Notes: generated by a model from the letters alone, not told the origin. Shown: positions 1-8,754, numbered from the stretch's first letter. The stretch: DNA of 64,000 bases from Ramlibacter ginsenosidimutans (GCF_016654015.1 NZ_JAEPWM010000005.1:62001-126000); one strand, 5' to 3'. Numbers and translations are program-made.

Positions 1-199
1 CTTCCCCGCCGAACTGCGGCTGGCGCCTCGACCCGGGAAAACGCCGGACGTCGGCCACGGTTTCAATGCGGTACGCGCGCAGCAGGTCCACGAACGCAGC
101 CAGCGTGTGCGTGGAGTGCCCGATGGTCCACACCTCTCCCTGCGTTCCACCATCGGTCGCGGTCGGCTCGCCTGGCTCCGCAGGATCAGAGAACTGCAT
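1..199 (-). CDS. DUF488 family protein (C-terminal part beyond the window)
   Basis: Only the first 66 codons lie in the window, starting at an ATG at 199. After a polar leader of about 22 residues comes WTIGHSTHTLAAFVDLL, then IETVADVRRFPGSRRQPQF. Both are hallmark N-terminal motifs of DUF488, a small soluble family of unknown biochemical role. The gene lies 81 bp downstream of the J-domain gene on the same strand and may be co-transcribed with it. The family call is firm; the function is unknown. Confidence 0.85.
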   Translation of the reverse strand, partial: MQFSDPAEPGEPTATDGGTQGEVWTIGHSTHTLAAFVDLLRAYRIETVADVRRFPGSRRQPQFGGE

Positions 200-280
200 C
201 GCGTCATGGTAAGCCGCACGGGCGAGTCATGGCTGCTCGACCGGCGCGCGCCACGCCTGCCAGACAGTGCCCCAGGAAGA

Positions 281-1285
281 TCATCCCTTGCGAACCGCTC
301 GCAGCCACGCCTTGAGGTCCTCGACGTCCTGCAACGCCCGGGTCTGGCGGCGCAGCGACAGCAGGTCCGCGCGCAACCTCTGCGCTTCCGATGAGATCAG
401 GCGATCGGCCTTGCGGGGCTGCAGGCCCGAGCCGGGTGCCGCGCCGGTGGCTTCGCGGAACGAGGACTCCATACGCCGCGTTTCGGACTGCAGGTCGGCC
501 AGCTGCTCCTGCAGCACGGTGATGTAGTGCTGCAGGCGCTGGCGGTTCGCCGACGACAGGTGCGCGGCGTCGACCTGCTCCGCCTGCAGCTGGAGCTCCA
601 GGAGGGCCAGCAGGTTCCGTTGCCCGTAGGCCTCGTTGGCCTGCTGCATGAGGCTCGTCTTGCGCGCGCGCTGCGCCGCATCCGGCTCGCGATCGGGGTG
701 CAGCGCGCTGGCGACGCGCCGGTACACGTCGCGCACGGACTGGGACGCGTCTCGCTCCTCTTTTGCGCGCTGCTTCGAGGCACTGGCGGCGCGCCGCTTC
801 GCCGCCCGCTGCGCGCGCTGTGCGGCGGCAGAGGCGGCCTGCCGTTCCCACTCTTCGGCGATGTTCTCCAGGTGCGTCGCGTCGCTGCTTGCGGGCGCGA
901 TGTCATCTGCTCCAGCGCGTGCGGAGGACACCGCATCGCCATGACGTTCCGCCACGGCGGCGAGCTCGATGTCGTCCTCGTGCTCCAGCAGCGGCGCGAC
1001 GGCATCGCGCAGCAGTTCGCTGAGCTGCTGCCGTTCGCCCCGGGACAGCCCCGGGCGCAGGCTGGCCTGGTCGAGGGCGAGCGCCCATTCGCGCCAGGCC
1101 GCATGCAGCTCCCTCTGCAGGGGCTCGACGGCCTGGTGGTAGCGCGCGATCCGGTCCTTCCATTCGGCGAGCGTGGCGCGCCCCGCCGCCACCTCCTGCA
1201 CCAGCGCGTTGAAGTGTTCCTGCTGCCGGGCCAAGCTGGCGTCGGCGGGGTCGGGTTCGATCTGGAGCAACTGCGCCTGGGCCAT
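281..1285 (-). CDS. J-domain (DnaJ-like) protein
   Basis: This is a 334-residue soluble, highly charged protein. Around residues 195-235 it has VYRRVASALHPDRE followed by a helix containing QQANEAYGQRNLLALLELQ. The HPD tripeptide between two helices is the J-domain signature that stimulates the Hsp70 ATPase. Long Ala/Arg/Glu/Gln-rich helices flank it (about 150-190 and 250-330) and look like coiled coil. There is no G/F region or zinc finger, so it is a specialised class C type J-protein rather than DnaJ. It is divergent from the helicase gene across 59 bp. Its client is unknown. Confidence 0.75.
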   Translation of the reverse strand: MAQAQLLQIEPDPADASLARQQEHFNALVQEVAAGRATLAEWKDRIARYHQAVEPLQRELHAAWREWALALDQASLRPGLSRGERQQLSELLRDAVAPLLEHEDDIELAAVAERHGDAVSSARAGADDIAPASSDATHLENIAEEWERQAASAAAQRAQRAAKRRAASASKQRAKEERDASQSVRDVYRRVASALHPDREPDAAQRARKTSLMQQANEAYGQRNLLALLELQLQAEQVDAAHLSSANRQRLQHYITVLQEQLADLQSETRRMESSFREATGAAPGSGLQPRKADRLISSEAQRLRADLLSLRRQTRALQDVEDLKAWLRAVRKG

Positions 1286-1344
1286 CCCCGCATTGTCCTG
1301 CGAGGCGCGCGTCGGGCGCCGGGACGCATGTCATCATCGGCGCC

Positions 1345-2592
1345 GTGACCTTCGAATCCCTGGGACTCAATCCCGCCCTGGCGCATGCGTGCGCGCAGGC
1401 CGGCTTCACCACGCCATCGCCTATCCAGGTCGCAGCCATCCCGCCGCTGCTGCGGGGGCAGGACGTGCTCGGGCTGGCGCCCACCGGCTCCGGCAAGACC
1501 GCTGCCTTCGTGCTGCCGCTGCTGCAGCGCCTGCTGGCGGGCCACCCGGGCGGCTTCCGGCGGGTGCGCGTGCTCGTGCTGGCGCCGACGCGTGAACTCG
1601 CCGCGCAGGTGGGCGATGTGTTCCTGCGGCTGGCGCCTTCTTCCGACCGGCCGCTGAAGGTGGCGGTGCTCTACGGCGGCGTCTCGATCAACCCGCAGAT
1701 GCTGCGCCTGCGCGGCGGCGCGGACATCGTGGTGGCGACGCCGGGGCGGCTGCTCGACCTGCTCGATCGCAACGCAGTGCGGCTGGACGCGGTGCAGTCG
1801 CTGGTGCTGGACGAAGCGGATCGCCTGCTGGACCTGGGCTTCGCCGCGGAACGAGAGCGCGTGCTGCTCGCCCTGCCGACGCGGCGGCAGAACCTGCTGT
1901 TCTCGGCGACCTTCCCGCCGGAGGTGCAGGCCCTGGCCGACGAGCTGCTGCACGAGGCGGTGCGGGTCGAAGCCGAATCGCAGCTCGAGGCCGTACCGGA
2001 CATCGAACAGAAGACGATCGCCGTCGACGCGCCGCGACGCACGGAGCTGCTGCGGCACCTGGTGCAGCAGGGCGGATGGCGGCGCGTGCTGGTCTTCGTG
2101 GCCACGCGCTACGCGACGGAGCACGTCGCGCACAAGCTTGCCGGCCGCGGCGTGCAGGCGGCGGCGTTGCACGGCGACATGAGCCAGTCGCAGCGCACGC
2201 GCGTGCTGCAGGACTTGCGCGAAGGGGCGGTCAACGTGCTGGTCACGACCGACCTCGCGGCCCGCGGCATCGACGTGCCCGGACTCGCCGTGGTCGTCAA
2301 CTACGACCTGCCGCGGTCGCCCGACGATTACGTGCATCGCATCGGCCGCACGGCCCGCGCGGGCGCTCGCGGGGTCTCGGTGAGCTTCGTGAGCGCAGGC
2401 ACCGAGGCGCACATGCGCCTGATCGAGAAGCGGCAAGGCTTGCACCTGCCGCGCGAACAGGTCGCCGGCTTCGAGCCGGTGGACGTGGTGCCGCCCGTCT
2501 CGCCGGACGCCGGCGTCGGTGGCATCAAGGGGCGGCGTCCGAGCAAGAAGGACAAGTTGCGCGCCGCGGCGGCAAAGGCGCGAGGGGACTGA
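1345..2592 (+). CDS. rhlE: DEAD-box ATP-dependent RNA helicase, RhlE-like
   Basis: A 415-residue DEAD-box helicase with all expected motifs in order: Q motif (FTTPSPIQ, about 21-28), Walker A APTGSGKT (45-52), PTRELA, TPGR, DEAD (in VLDEADRLLDLGF), SAT, and the C-terminal HRIGRTARAG. Such proteins remodel RNA duplexes in ribosome assembly and mRNA turnover. The opening MTFESLGLNPALA and the short basic tail (GRRPSKKDKLRAAAAKA) resemble RhlE. The start is a GTG at 1345; no in-frame ATG lies close by. It is divergent from the J-domain gene, with an SDR gene 18 bp downstream. Confidence 0.9.
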   Translation: MTFESLGLNPALAHACAQAGFTTPSPIQVAAIPPLLRGQDVLGLAPTGSGKTAAFVLPLLQRLLAGHPGGFRRVRVLVLAPTRELAAQVGDVFLRLAPSSDRPLKVAVLYGGVSINPQMLRLRGGADIVVATPGRLLDLLDRNAVRLDAVQSLVLDEADRLLDLGFAAERERVLLALPTRRQNLLFSATFPPEVQALADELLHEAVRVEAESQLEAVPDIEQKTIAVDAPRRTELLRHLVQQGGWRRVLVFVATRYATEHVAHKLAGRGVQAAALHGDMSQSQRTRVLQDLREGAVNVLVTTDLAARGIDVPGLAVVVNYDLPRSPDDYVHRIGRTARAGARGVSVSFVSAGTEAHMRLIEKRQGLHLPREQVAGFEPVDVVPPVSPDAGVGGIKGRRPSKKDKLRAAAAKARGD

Positions 2593-2610
2593 ACGCATGG
2601 AAGGGCGAGC

Positions 2611-3387
2611 ATGAGCCAGGAAAAATCGCTGATGGACGCGTTCCGACTGGATGGTCGCGTGGCGGCCATCACCGGCGGCGCGCGCGGAATCGGTTATGCA
2701 ACCGCCAGCCTGTTCACGGCCGCCGGCGCCCGCGTCGTCTTGCTGGATCTCGATGAGGCTGCCGCCCGCGAGGCCGCGGCACGGCTCGGCGCCGCCGCAT
2801 CGGCGCTGCGACTGGACGTTTCATCCGAAGACGACGTGACGCGTGCGTTCGACGCGGTGGTGGCCTCGCACGGCAGCATCGACGTGCTCGTGAACAACGC
2901 CGGCATGGCGCTGCGCCGCCCCACGACGGAGCTGTCGCTCGCGGAGTGGCAGCGGGTGGTGGACGTCAACATGACCGGCGTGTTCCTGTGCGCGCGAGCG
3001 GCAGCGACGCACATGCTGCGCGCCGGCGGCGGCGCCATGGTCAACACGGCGTCCATCATGGGCCTCTCCGGTGGCGGCCTTTACCCCAACATCTCCTACC
3101 AGGCGACCAAGGGCGCGGTGGTGAACATGACCCGGGCGCTGGCCGTCGAATGGGCGGGGCGCGGAGTGCGCGTGAACGCCGTCGCCCCGACGTGGGTCGA
3201 TACCGAATTCATCGGCCCCTTGAAGGCCGACCCCGCCCTCATGGAGCGCATCCGCCAGATGACGCCGCTCGGCCGGCTCGCGCACCCCAACGAGGTGGCC
3301 AACGCGATCCTGTTCCTGGCCAGTCCCGCGTCGGCCATGGTGACCGGCCACGTGTTGGCGGTGGACGGCGGGTTCCTGGCGCAATAG
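2611..3387 (+). CDS. SDR family NAD(P)-dependent oxidoreductase
   Basis: A 258-residue classical short-chain dehydrogenase/reductase. It has the cofactor motif TGGARGIG (about residues 20-27), NNAG, a catalytic Ser in NTASIMG, and the YxxxK pair in SYQATKGAV. The C-terminus VTGHVLAVDGGFLAQ is typical of FabG or glucose-dehydrogenase-like members. The substrate cannot be told from sequence. The gene follows the helicase by 18 bp with a GGAAGGG ribosome site, so read-through from the helicase promoter is possible although no functional link is evident. Confidence 0.88.
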   Translation: MSQEKSLMDAFRLDGRVAAITGGARGIGYATASLFTAAGARVVLLDLDEAAAREAAARLGAAASALRLDVSSEDDVTRAFDAVVASHGSIDVLVNNAGMALRRPTTELSLAEWQRVVDVNMTGVFLCARAAATHMLRAGGGAMVNTASIMGLSGGGLYPNISYQATKGAVVNMTRALAVEWAGRGVRVNAVAPTWVDTEFIGPLKADPALMERIRQMTPLGRLAHPNEVANAILFLASPASAMVTGHVLAVDGGFLAQ

Positions 3388-3775
3388 CTGACGCGTGCAG
3401 CTGGCGCTCGACGCGCCGCTCATCATCGAGTGCGAGGCGGAGCTCCGCCCTTGACGAGTGCGCTCAGGACGCAAGCCCTTCGACGCCCACGGGTCGCGCC
3501 GAACTGCATTGGACGCGAACCGACTGCAACCCTGGTACACCCGCCCCTCATGGAACGTCTTGCGGAGGCAAAATCCGGGCGTGACCGTCCGAACCCCCAC
3601 CGCCTGCGGCACCTGACCGCTGTCTTGCACGACGGAGAACTCCGAAGAACAACCGCGCTCACGTCCCGCGGGCAATTGCGCGAACAGCGATGCGTCACGA
3701 GGGGTGTTCTCTCGATTGCACACTTACGACTGCTTCAAGCTGAGTGCTTCCATCGCAAGCCCGCTGAAGCAGTGT
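3388..3775. other. Intergenic stretch of 388 bp
   Basis: No coding frame with recognisable homology is visible here. It contains a perfect 14-bp palindrome at 3436-3449 (GGCGGAGCTCCGCC), 49 bp after the SDR stop, with no T-tract behind it. Promoter elements for the secreted protein gene at 3776 should lie in the second half, but I see no convincing -35/-10 pair. Confidence 0.5.
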
Positions 3776-4333
3776 ATGAACCGGTTGATCTTCCCCCTTG
3801 TCCGTGTGGCCGCCGCTGTCCTGGTGACCGCCACGACCGCAGTCCACGCGCAGGGCCTGCGCATCCGACCCACCCATGCGGCCTTGCTCCCAGTCGCTGC
3901 CAGGCCCGACGAAGGCACTCAAGTCCAGCCGGAAGCGAGCATCGCGACCGATCCGCATGCCGACGGTTCCACCCCGTCCTTCGCCTTTCCCCGACTCGGT
4001 ATCCACCTCGCCTCGCTGCACTCGCCCGCGCGTGACAGATACGGCAGCCGCTGGAATGACGTCAACCCCGGCGTCTACTTGCGCTGGTCCAACGGCATTA
4101 CCGTTGGGGGGTATCGCAATAGCGAGTGGCGGGACAGCATCTACGCCGGCTGGACCTGGGCCCGCTCGGTCTGCGGGGCGGCGCTGACCGTGGGGGTGGT
4201 CACCGGGTATTCCAAGGGCACCACGCCCATGCTGATCCCCAGCCTGTGCCTGTTCAAGCACTACCGGCTGACTCTTCTTCCGAAGTTCGACCCCAAGGCA
4301 GCGAGCGTCCTCCACCTCTCGATCGAGTTCTAA
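3776..4333 (+). CDS. Small exported protein, probably an outer-membrane beta-barrel-like protein
   Basis: The ATG at 3776 gives 185 residues starting with a clear signal peptide (MNRLIFPLVRVAAAVLVTA..., cleavage expected after AVHAQ). The mature C-terminal half, from about WNDVNPGVYLRW to VLHLSIEF, alternates aromatic and small residues in short strands and ends in Phe, as membrane beta-barrels do. The WNDVNPG and GGYRNSEWRDSIYAG segments resemble small PagP-like or phage-associated barrels, but I cannot assign a family. An upstream in-frame GTG at 3704 would add 24 residues before the signal peptide and is less likely. It sits beside a tRNA remnant. Confidence 0.6.
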   Translation: MNRLIFPLVRVAAAVLVTATTAVHAQGLRIRPTHAALLPVAARPDEGTQVQPEASIATDPHADGSTPSFAFPRLGIHLASLHSPARDRYGSRWNDVNPGVYLRWSNGITVGGYRNSEWRDSIYAGWTWARSVCGAALTVGVVTGYSKGTTPMLIPSLCLFKHYRLTLLPKFDPKAASVLHLSIEF

Positions 4334-4366
4334 CCAGGAGGGTAAGACGGCTGCTGGCGGCGCGCA

Positions 4367-4415
4367 TGGTGGGTCCTGAGGATTCGAACCTGCGACCTAC
4401 GGATCAAGAGTCCGC
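4367..4415 (-). pseudogene. Degenerate 3' half of a tRNA-Lys(CTT) gene
   Basis: Read on the minus strand, this gives the anticodon arm CGGA-CTCTTGA-TCCG (anticodon CTT), TAGGTC, a T-arm with GGTTCGAATCC, and GACCCACCA at the 3' end. These match a lysine tRNA. The T-stem has lost about two bases, position 37 is G instead of the usual A, and no D-arm or 5' acceptor strand can be found upstream. It is therefore a non-functional remnant. Three-prime halves of tRNA genes are typical integrase attachment-site scars, and here it marks the left border of the TRAP/GH88 region; that interpretation is inference. Confidence 0.6.
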
Positions 4416-4555
4416 CGGCGCTGACGTCTGCTTCCGCCCGGAGCAGCCCTCGTGGTTTCCTCGACCGCGCGCAGGCAGCTCGCGTAGTTCTACGGGCGGC
4501 AATTTCATGAAAGTCGCAGAGCTTGCTGCCTCGGGTTAACCCCCGCACGCGCAGA

Positions 4556-4587
4556 AAAGTCCAAGAACTCCTGCGCATCGTCCTAAC
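4556..4587 (+). promoter_or_regulatory. Putative AraC-family operator, copy 1 (TRAP operon)
   Basis: This 32-bp element matches the one at 13810-13841 at 28 of 32 positions, including an identical first 16 bases (AAAGTCCAAGAACTCC) and an identical end (TCGTCCTAAC). Inside it, GTCC at 4559 and GTCC at 4580 are direct repeats exactly 21 bp apart, the two-turn spacing typical of AraC/XylS half-sites. A possible -10 hexamer, AATACT (4608-4613), starts 20 bp after the element. The dctP start codon is at 4681. An AraC-type gene lies at the far end of the operon. Confidence 0.7.
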
Positions 4588-4680
4588 CGGACTCCGTGCC
4601 CCCCACGAATACTTGGCCCCACTCGCAGCCCGGCCCGCCGGCACATGCGAGGACACCCCACAACTTTCTCTGGAGACCAC

Positions 4681-5709
4681 GTGAAGTCCCTTTTCTCTCT
4701 GAACAAGTCGATGCTGGCTGCCGCCGCGTGCGGCCTCATGGTGGCTGTCGCCAGCGGCGGGGCTGCCGCGCAAGGCAACGGCGACAAGATCGTGATGAAG
4801 CTGGGCCACACCCTGGCGCCGGAAAACCACTACCAGCTCACCGCGCTCGAATTCGCCCGCCTCGTCAAGCAGAAGACCGGGGGCAAGGTCGAAGTCCAGG
4901 TGTTTCCGCAGTCGCAGCTGGGTGGCGAGGTGCAGATGACGCAGGCGCTGCGCACCGGTACGCAGGACATGATGCTGTCGGCGCAGGCCGCCGTGGTGAA
5001 CACGATCAAGCAGTGGGAGATCTTCGACATCCCCTACCTGTTCAACAGCATCGACGAAGCGAACCACGTGCTGCAGGGGCCGGTCGGCCGCAAGTTCCTG
5101 GACATGATGGAGCCGGCCAACATGGTGGGCCTGGCGTGGATCTCCGTCGGTGAACGCAACCTGTTCACGGCGAAGAAGCCGGTGGACAACGTCAATGACC
5201 TGAAGGACCTGAAGGTCCGCGTGATGCAGAGCCCCGGCTACCTGGCCGGCTACAAGGCTCTGGGCGCGAACCCCACGCCGCTGGCCTACAACCAGCTGTT
5301 CCTCGCGCTGTCGCAGGGCCTGGTCGATGGGGCCGACACCTCGCCCGAGCAGTTCATGCAGGACAAGTTCGCGGACGTCGCCAAGCACTACTACATCACG
5401 CACGTGAACTACCTGCCGGTCGTGATGGCGATCAGCAAGACCACCTGGAACAAGCTCAACCCCGAGCAGCAGAAGGCGGTGCGCGAATCGGCCCAGCAAG
5501 CGGCGCAGTTCGACCTCAAGGAATACCACCGCCAATATGACGACGCGCTGGCGCAAATGAAGAAGCGCGGCGTCGAGGTGAAGGTGCTCGACACGACGCA
5601 GTGGAGTGCCAGGACCGCGGCCGCGCGCAACGAGATCCTTGCCAGGATCCCGGACGGCCCGGCGAACTACAAGGAAATCATGGCTGCGAAGGCAGCCGCC
5701 GCCAGGTAA
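4681..5709 (+). CDS. dctP: TRAP transporter solute-binding protein (DctP family)
   Basis: A periplasmic receptor of 342 residues for a tripartite ATP-independent transporter. The GTG start at 4681, behind TCTGGAGAC, gives a Sec signal peptide (MKSLFSLNKSMLAAAACGLMVAVAS, cleavage near GAAAQ). The mature protein opens KIVMKLGHTLAPENHY and has the DctP-type core KDLKVRVMQSPGYLAGYKALGANPTPL, whose Arg normally binds the substrate carboxylate. It is the first gene of a nine-gene run that continues with dctQ, dctM and acyl-CoA enzymes, so the ligand is probably an organic acid that is later activated with CoA. Preceded by a candidate AraC operator. Confidence 0.92.
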   Translation: MKSLFSLNKSMLAAAACGLMVAVASGGAAAQGNGDKIVMKLGHTLAPENHYQLTALEFARLVKQKTGGKVEVQVFPQSQLGGEVQMTQALRTGTQDMMLSAQAAVVNTIKQWEIFDIPYLFNSIDEANHVLQGPVGRKFLDMMEPANMVGLAWISVGERNLFTAKKPVDNVNDLKDLKVRVMQSPGYLAGYKALGANPTPLAYNQLFLALSQGLVDGADTSPEQFMQDKFADVAKHYYITHVNYLPVVMAISKTTWNKLNPEQQKAVRESAQQAAQFDLKEYHRQYDDALAQMKKRGVEVKVLDTTQWSARTAAARNEILARIPDGPANYKEIMAAKAAAAR

Positions 5710-5730
5710 AGCCAGCGAGCCGCGCGAATC

Positions 5731-6267
5731 ATGGAAAAACTGGCCCGCTTGCTCGCCCGCCTGGATGACGTGGTGCTCAAGGCAACGCTCGTCGTGTGCG
5801 GCTCGCTGCTCACCGCCATGGTCGCGGTGGCGGCGCTCGGAGTGTTCTGCCGCTTCGTCCTGCACGCCTCGCTGTCGTGGTCGGAGGAGTTCGACTCCTA
5901 CCTGTTCGTGTGGCTCACGTGCCTCGGAGCGGCTGCCGGCGTGAAGCTGCGCGCCCACCCGGAGGTGCGGGTGATCCCCGACCGGCTTCCCACCCTGGCC
6001 CGTGCCGTCGTCGGCGACTTCACCGACGCCGCGATCGCCGTCCTGGGCGCGATCCTGGTGGTCTACGGCAGCGACATGATCACCCTGATGGGGGCGGAGA
6101 CCGCGTCGTCGCTGCCCATCTCGATGGTCTATCCCTACCTGTCGATTCCCGTCGGCGGCGCACTGCTGATCTGGCATTCGCTGGTGCGCATCGCCGTCGG
6201 CCACCTTGCTCCGGGTGCGCGCGACGCCAGTGTCGCCGGCGCCGGCTTCGTTCCCGAACACATCTAG
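5731..6267 (+). CDS. dctQ: TRAP transporter small permease (DctQ family)
   Basis: This 178-residue inner-membrane protein has four hydrophobic segments, with the family motif LSWSEEFDSYLFVWLTCLGAA in the second quarter. DctQ pairs with the large permease DctM and the periplasmic receptor. The gene starts 21 bp after dctP and ends 9 bp before dctM. No anomalies were seen. Confidence 0.9.
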   Translation: MEKLARLLARLDDVVLKATLVVCGSLLTAMVAVAALGVFCRFVLHASLSWSEEFDSYLFVWLTCLGAAAGVKLRAHPEVRVIPDRLPTLARAVVGDFTDAAIAVLGAILVVYGSDMITLMGAETASSLPISMVYPYLSIPVGGALLIWHSLVRIAVGHLAPGARDASVAGAGFVPEHI

Positions 6268-6276
6268 GAGCCAATC

Positions 6277-7548
6277 ATGTGGTCACTCGGCATGGGCGCC
6301 TTGCTCATCGGCCTCGGCGTTCCCGTTGCGGTGTGCATCGGCCTTGCAGCCACCCTGGCACTCGCATTCAACTCGACCCCGCTGCTGGTCATCCCCCAGC
6401 AGTTGTTCGCGAACCTGAACAACTTCAGCCTGCTGGCGATCCCGTTCTTCATGCTGACCGGCGCCATCATGGATTCGGGGGGCGTCTCCAAGCGCATCAT
6501 CGATTTCTCTCAGGCGCTGGTCGGCTTCATGCGCGGCGGGATCGGCCACGTGACGATCGTGGCCAGCATGTTCTTCGCCGACCTCTCGGGGTCCGCCACT
6601 GCGGACACGGCGGCGATCGGCTCGGTGATGATCCCCGGGATGGTGAGGAAGGGTTACGCCGCGCCCTTCGCCGTGGCCTTGCAGTCCGCGGCCGGCTCGC
6701 TGGGGCTGCTGTCGCCGGTCTCCATGAGCATGCTCGTGTACGCCTACACCGCCAACGTGTCCGTCGGCACGATGTTCGTCGCCGGCATCATCCCGATGCT
6801 GCTGGTGGTGATCTCCTTCATGGCGGTGAACTACGGGGTGGCCGTGCGCCGCAATTACACCGCCGTGGTGCCCTTCTCCTGGACGGAGCTCTGGGCGACG
6901 TTCAAGCAGGCGTTCCTCGCGCTGCTGACGCCGCTGATCATTCTCGGCGGCATCCTGGGCGGGATCTTCACGCCGGTCGAAGCCGGCGTCGTCGCGGCCG
7001 TGTACGTGACGCTGGTCAGTGCGTTCGTGTTCAAGACGCTCACCTTGTCGCACTTCAAGGACATCCTGACCAAGACCGCCGTCAACACAACGCGCGTGTC
7101 GTTCCTGCTCGGTCTTGCGTTCGTGCTGGGCCGCTACATGATCGAGGCGCAGATCCCGGCCACGGTCGCGGCCAACTTCCTCACCCTCACGGCGAGCGCG
7201 ATCGTCCTGTTGATCCTGATCAACCTGTTCCTGATCTGCGCGCACACTGTGCTCGAAACGATCTCGAGCATCGTCGTGGTGATCCCGGTCTTCATGCCGC
7301 TGGTGAGCCACATGGGCATCGATCCCGTCGTGTTCGGCGTGATCGTGCTGATCAACTCCGCGATCGGCATCAACCTGCCGCCGATCGGGTTCTGCCTGTT
7401 CACGGCCGCTTCCATCGGAGGCGTCTCCGTCGAAAAAGCCACGCGGGCCATCCTGCCCTTCATCGCGGCGCTGGTCCTGGACCTGGCGCTGATCGTCGCC
7501 TTCCCTTCCATCCCCCGATTCCTGCCCAACCTCATGGGCATGCACTGA
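6277..7548 (+). CDS. dctM: TRAP transporter large permease (DctM family)
   Basis: A 423-residue membrane protein with about a dozen hydrophobic segments. Features typical of DctM include FADLSGSATADTAAIGS near residue 110, GGIFTPVEAG near 230, and a second repeat half with NLPPIGFCLF. It forms the sodium-coupled transport channel with DctQ. The first catabolic gene starts 2 bp after its stop, showing tight coupling of uptake and CoA metabolism. Confidence 0.92.
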   Translation: MWSLGMGALLIGLGVPVAVCIGLAATLALAFNSTPLLVIPQQLFANLNNFSLLAIPFFMLTGAIMDSGGVSKRIIDFSQALVGFMRGGIGHVTIVASMFFADLSGSATADTAAIGSVMIPGMVRKGYAAPFAVALQSAAGSLGLLSPVSMSMLVYAYTANVSVGTMFVAGIIPMLLVVISFMAVNYGVAVRRNYTAVVPFSWTELWATFKQAFLALLTPLIILGGILGGIFTPVEAGVVAAVYVTLVSAFVFKTLTLSHFKDILTKTAVNTTRVSFLLGLAFVLGRYMIEAQIPATVAANFLTLTASAIVLLILINLFLICAHTVLETISSIVVVIPVFMPLVSHMGIDPVVFGVIVLINSAIGINLPPIGFCLFTAASIGGVSVEKATRAILPFIAALVLDLALIVAFPSIPRFLPNLMGMH

Positions 7549-7549
7549 C

Positions 7550-7975
7550 ATGGCAAAACGACCCCACATGGACCTGTACGCGGTCGGCGACCACGCCGAA
7601 TTCGCGAAGACGGTGACCGACTTCGACGTGTACGGCTTCGCCGGCATCGTCGGCGACTTCTACGGCGTGCACGTGAACGAGGAGTACGCCAAGAAGACGC
7701 GCTTCGAGCGCCGCATTGCGCAGGGCGCGCTCTCGGTCGGCTTCCTGGCAACCGTCATGGGCTACATGGCCGCCAAGGCGCCCAATCCGGGCGCCGTGTC
7801 CTATCGCTACGACATCACGTTCACTGCGCCGGTGTACATGGGCGACACGGTCACGGCCAGGCTGGTGCTGGAGCGCAAGGACGAGGAGCGCAACACCTGC
7901 GTGTTCGCCGCCAGCGTGACCAACCAGGACGGCAAGGTCGTGGCCCAGGGTCAGACCTACCTGAAGGTGCTGTAG
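7550..7975 (+). CDS. MaoC-family hotdog dehydratase, first copy
   Basis: This 141-residue single-hotdog protein has the hydratase-2 motif region GDFYGVHVNEEYAKKTRFERRIAQG, with Asp and His in the places of the catalytic pair. The usual Asn-Pro after Asp is replaced by Tyr-Gly, so the active site differs from canonical PhaJ. It may hydrate an enoyl-CoA or act as a thioesterase-like hotdog protein. It lies between dctM (2 bp) and the crotonase gene (3 bp). A second, more canonical MaoC gene is at 11121. Confidence 0.8.
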   Translation: MAKRPHMDLYAVGDHAEFAKTVTDFDVYGFAGIVGDFYGVHVNEEYAKKTRFERRIAQGALSVGFLATVMGYMAAKAPNPGAVSYRYDITFTAPVYMGDTVTARLVLERKDEERNTCVFAASVTNQDGKVVAQGQTYLKVL

Positions 7976-7978
7976 GCC

Positions 7979-8746
7979 GTGACGCCCGCATCGCCTCCCC
8001 GCCTGCTGCAGGAGCAGGCCGGCCGCATCCGCTGGCTGACCATCAATCGACCGGACAAGCACAACGCGTTCGCGCCCGGGCTCATCGCCGAACTGCAGGA
8101 CGCGCTGGACCGGGCCGACGCCGATGCCGACGTCGCGGCCCTCGTGGTCACCGGCGCGGGCAGCAAGTCTTTCGTGGCCGGCAACGACGTGCAGGCGCTC
8201 GCCGGAATGGACAGCGTCGCGGCCTACCGCGACATGCTCGCCGGCCAACGGCTGATGCAGCGCCTGCACGAGTTCGCGAAGCCGACGATCGCCATGGTCA
8301 ACGGCTATGCGCTGGGCGGCGGCTTCGAGCTGGCGCTGGCCTGCGACTTCATCGTGGCATCGGCCACGGCGAAGTTCGGCTTCCCGGAGATCACGCTCAA
8401 CACGATGCCCGGCTGGGGCGGCACCCAGCTCGCGGTGAAGAAGATGGGCCTGGCGCACGCGAAGGAGATGGTGCTCACGGGTCGCCACTACCGCGTCGAG
8501 GAGTGCCGCGAGTTCGGCTTCATCACCCGAGTGGTGCCACTCGAGCAACTGCGCAACGAGACGCTCGCTTTCGCCGAGTCGCTCGTGCGCCATCACCCCT
8601 TCGCGCTGGAGATGGCCAAGCGGGCCGTCAACCGCGCCGCCGAACTGCCCTTGTCGGCCGGCCTCGATTTCGAGGCGGCCGGCTATGCCCTCAACTTCGG
8701 GACCCCGCACGCACGCGAGAGCTTCCGCAAATTCCTGGACAAGTGA
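7979..8746 (+). CDS. Enoyl-CoA hydratase/isomerase (crotonase) family protein
   Basis: A 255-residue crotonase-fold enzyme starting at GTG 7979, three bases after the previous stop. It shows WLTINRPDKHNAF, the oxyanion-hole segment GSKSFVAGNDVQALAG (about 60-75), and NGYALGGGFELALACD followed by FGFPEITLNTMPGWGGTQ, where the two catalytic Glu positions of hydratases map. The expected reaction is hydration of a 2-enoyl-CoA, possibly isomerisation or cleavage. It is followed 8 bp later by an acyl-CoA dehydrogenase, which would make its substrate. Confidence 0.88.
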   Translation: MTPASPPRLLQEQAGRIRWLTINRPDKHNAFAPGLIAELQDALDRADADADVAALVVTGAGSKSFVAGNDVQALAGMDSVAAYRDMLAGQRLMQRLHEFAKPTIAMVNGYALGGGFELALACDFIVASATAKFGFPEITLNTMPGWGGTQLAVKKMGLAHAKEMVLTGRHYRVEECREFGFITRVVPLEQLRNETLAFAESLVRHHPFALEMAKRAVNRAAELPLSAGLDFEAAGYALNFGTPHARESFRKFLDK

Positions 8747-8754
8747 GTACTGCC

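Noticed and set aside
397..2598. Very long open frame (733 codons) antisense to the J-domain and helicase genes
   Set aside because: It is rich in His/Arg/Gln with no domain, and lies opposite two clear genes; long antisense frames are expected at this GC content. The same holds for similar long frames opposite the TRAP, GntR, LysR and pao genes.
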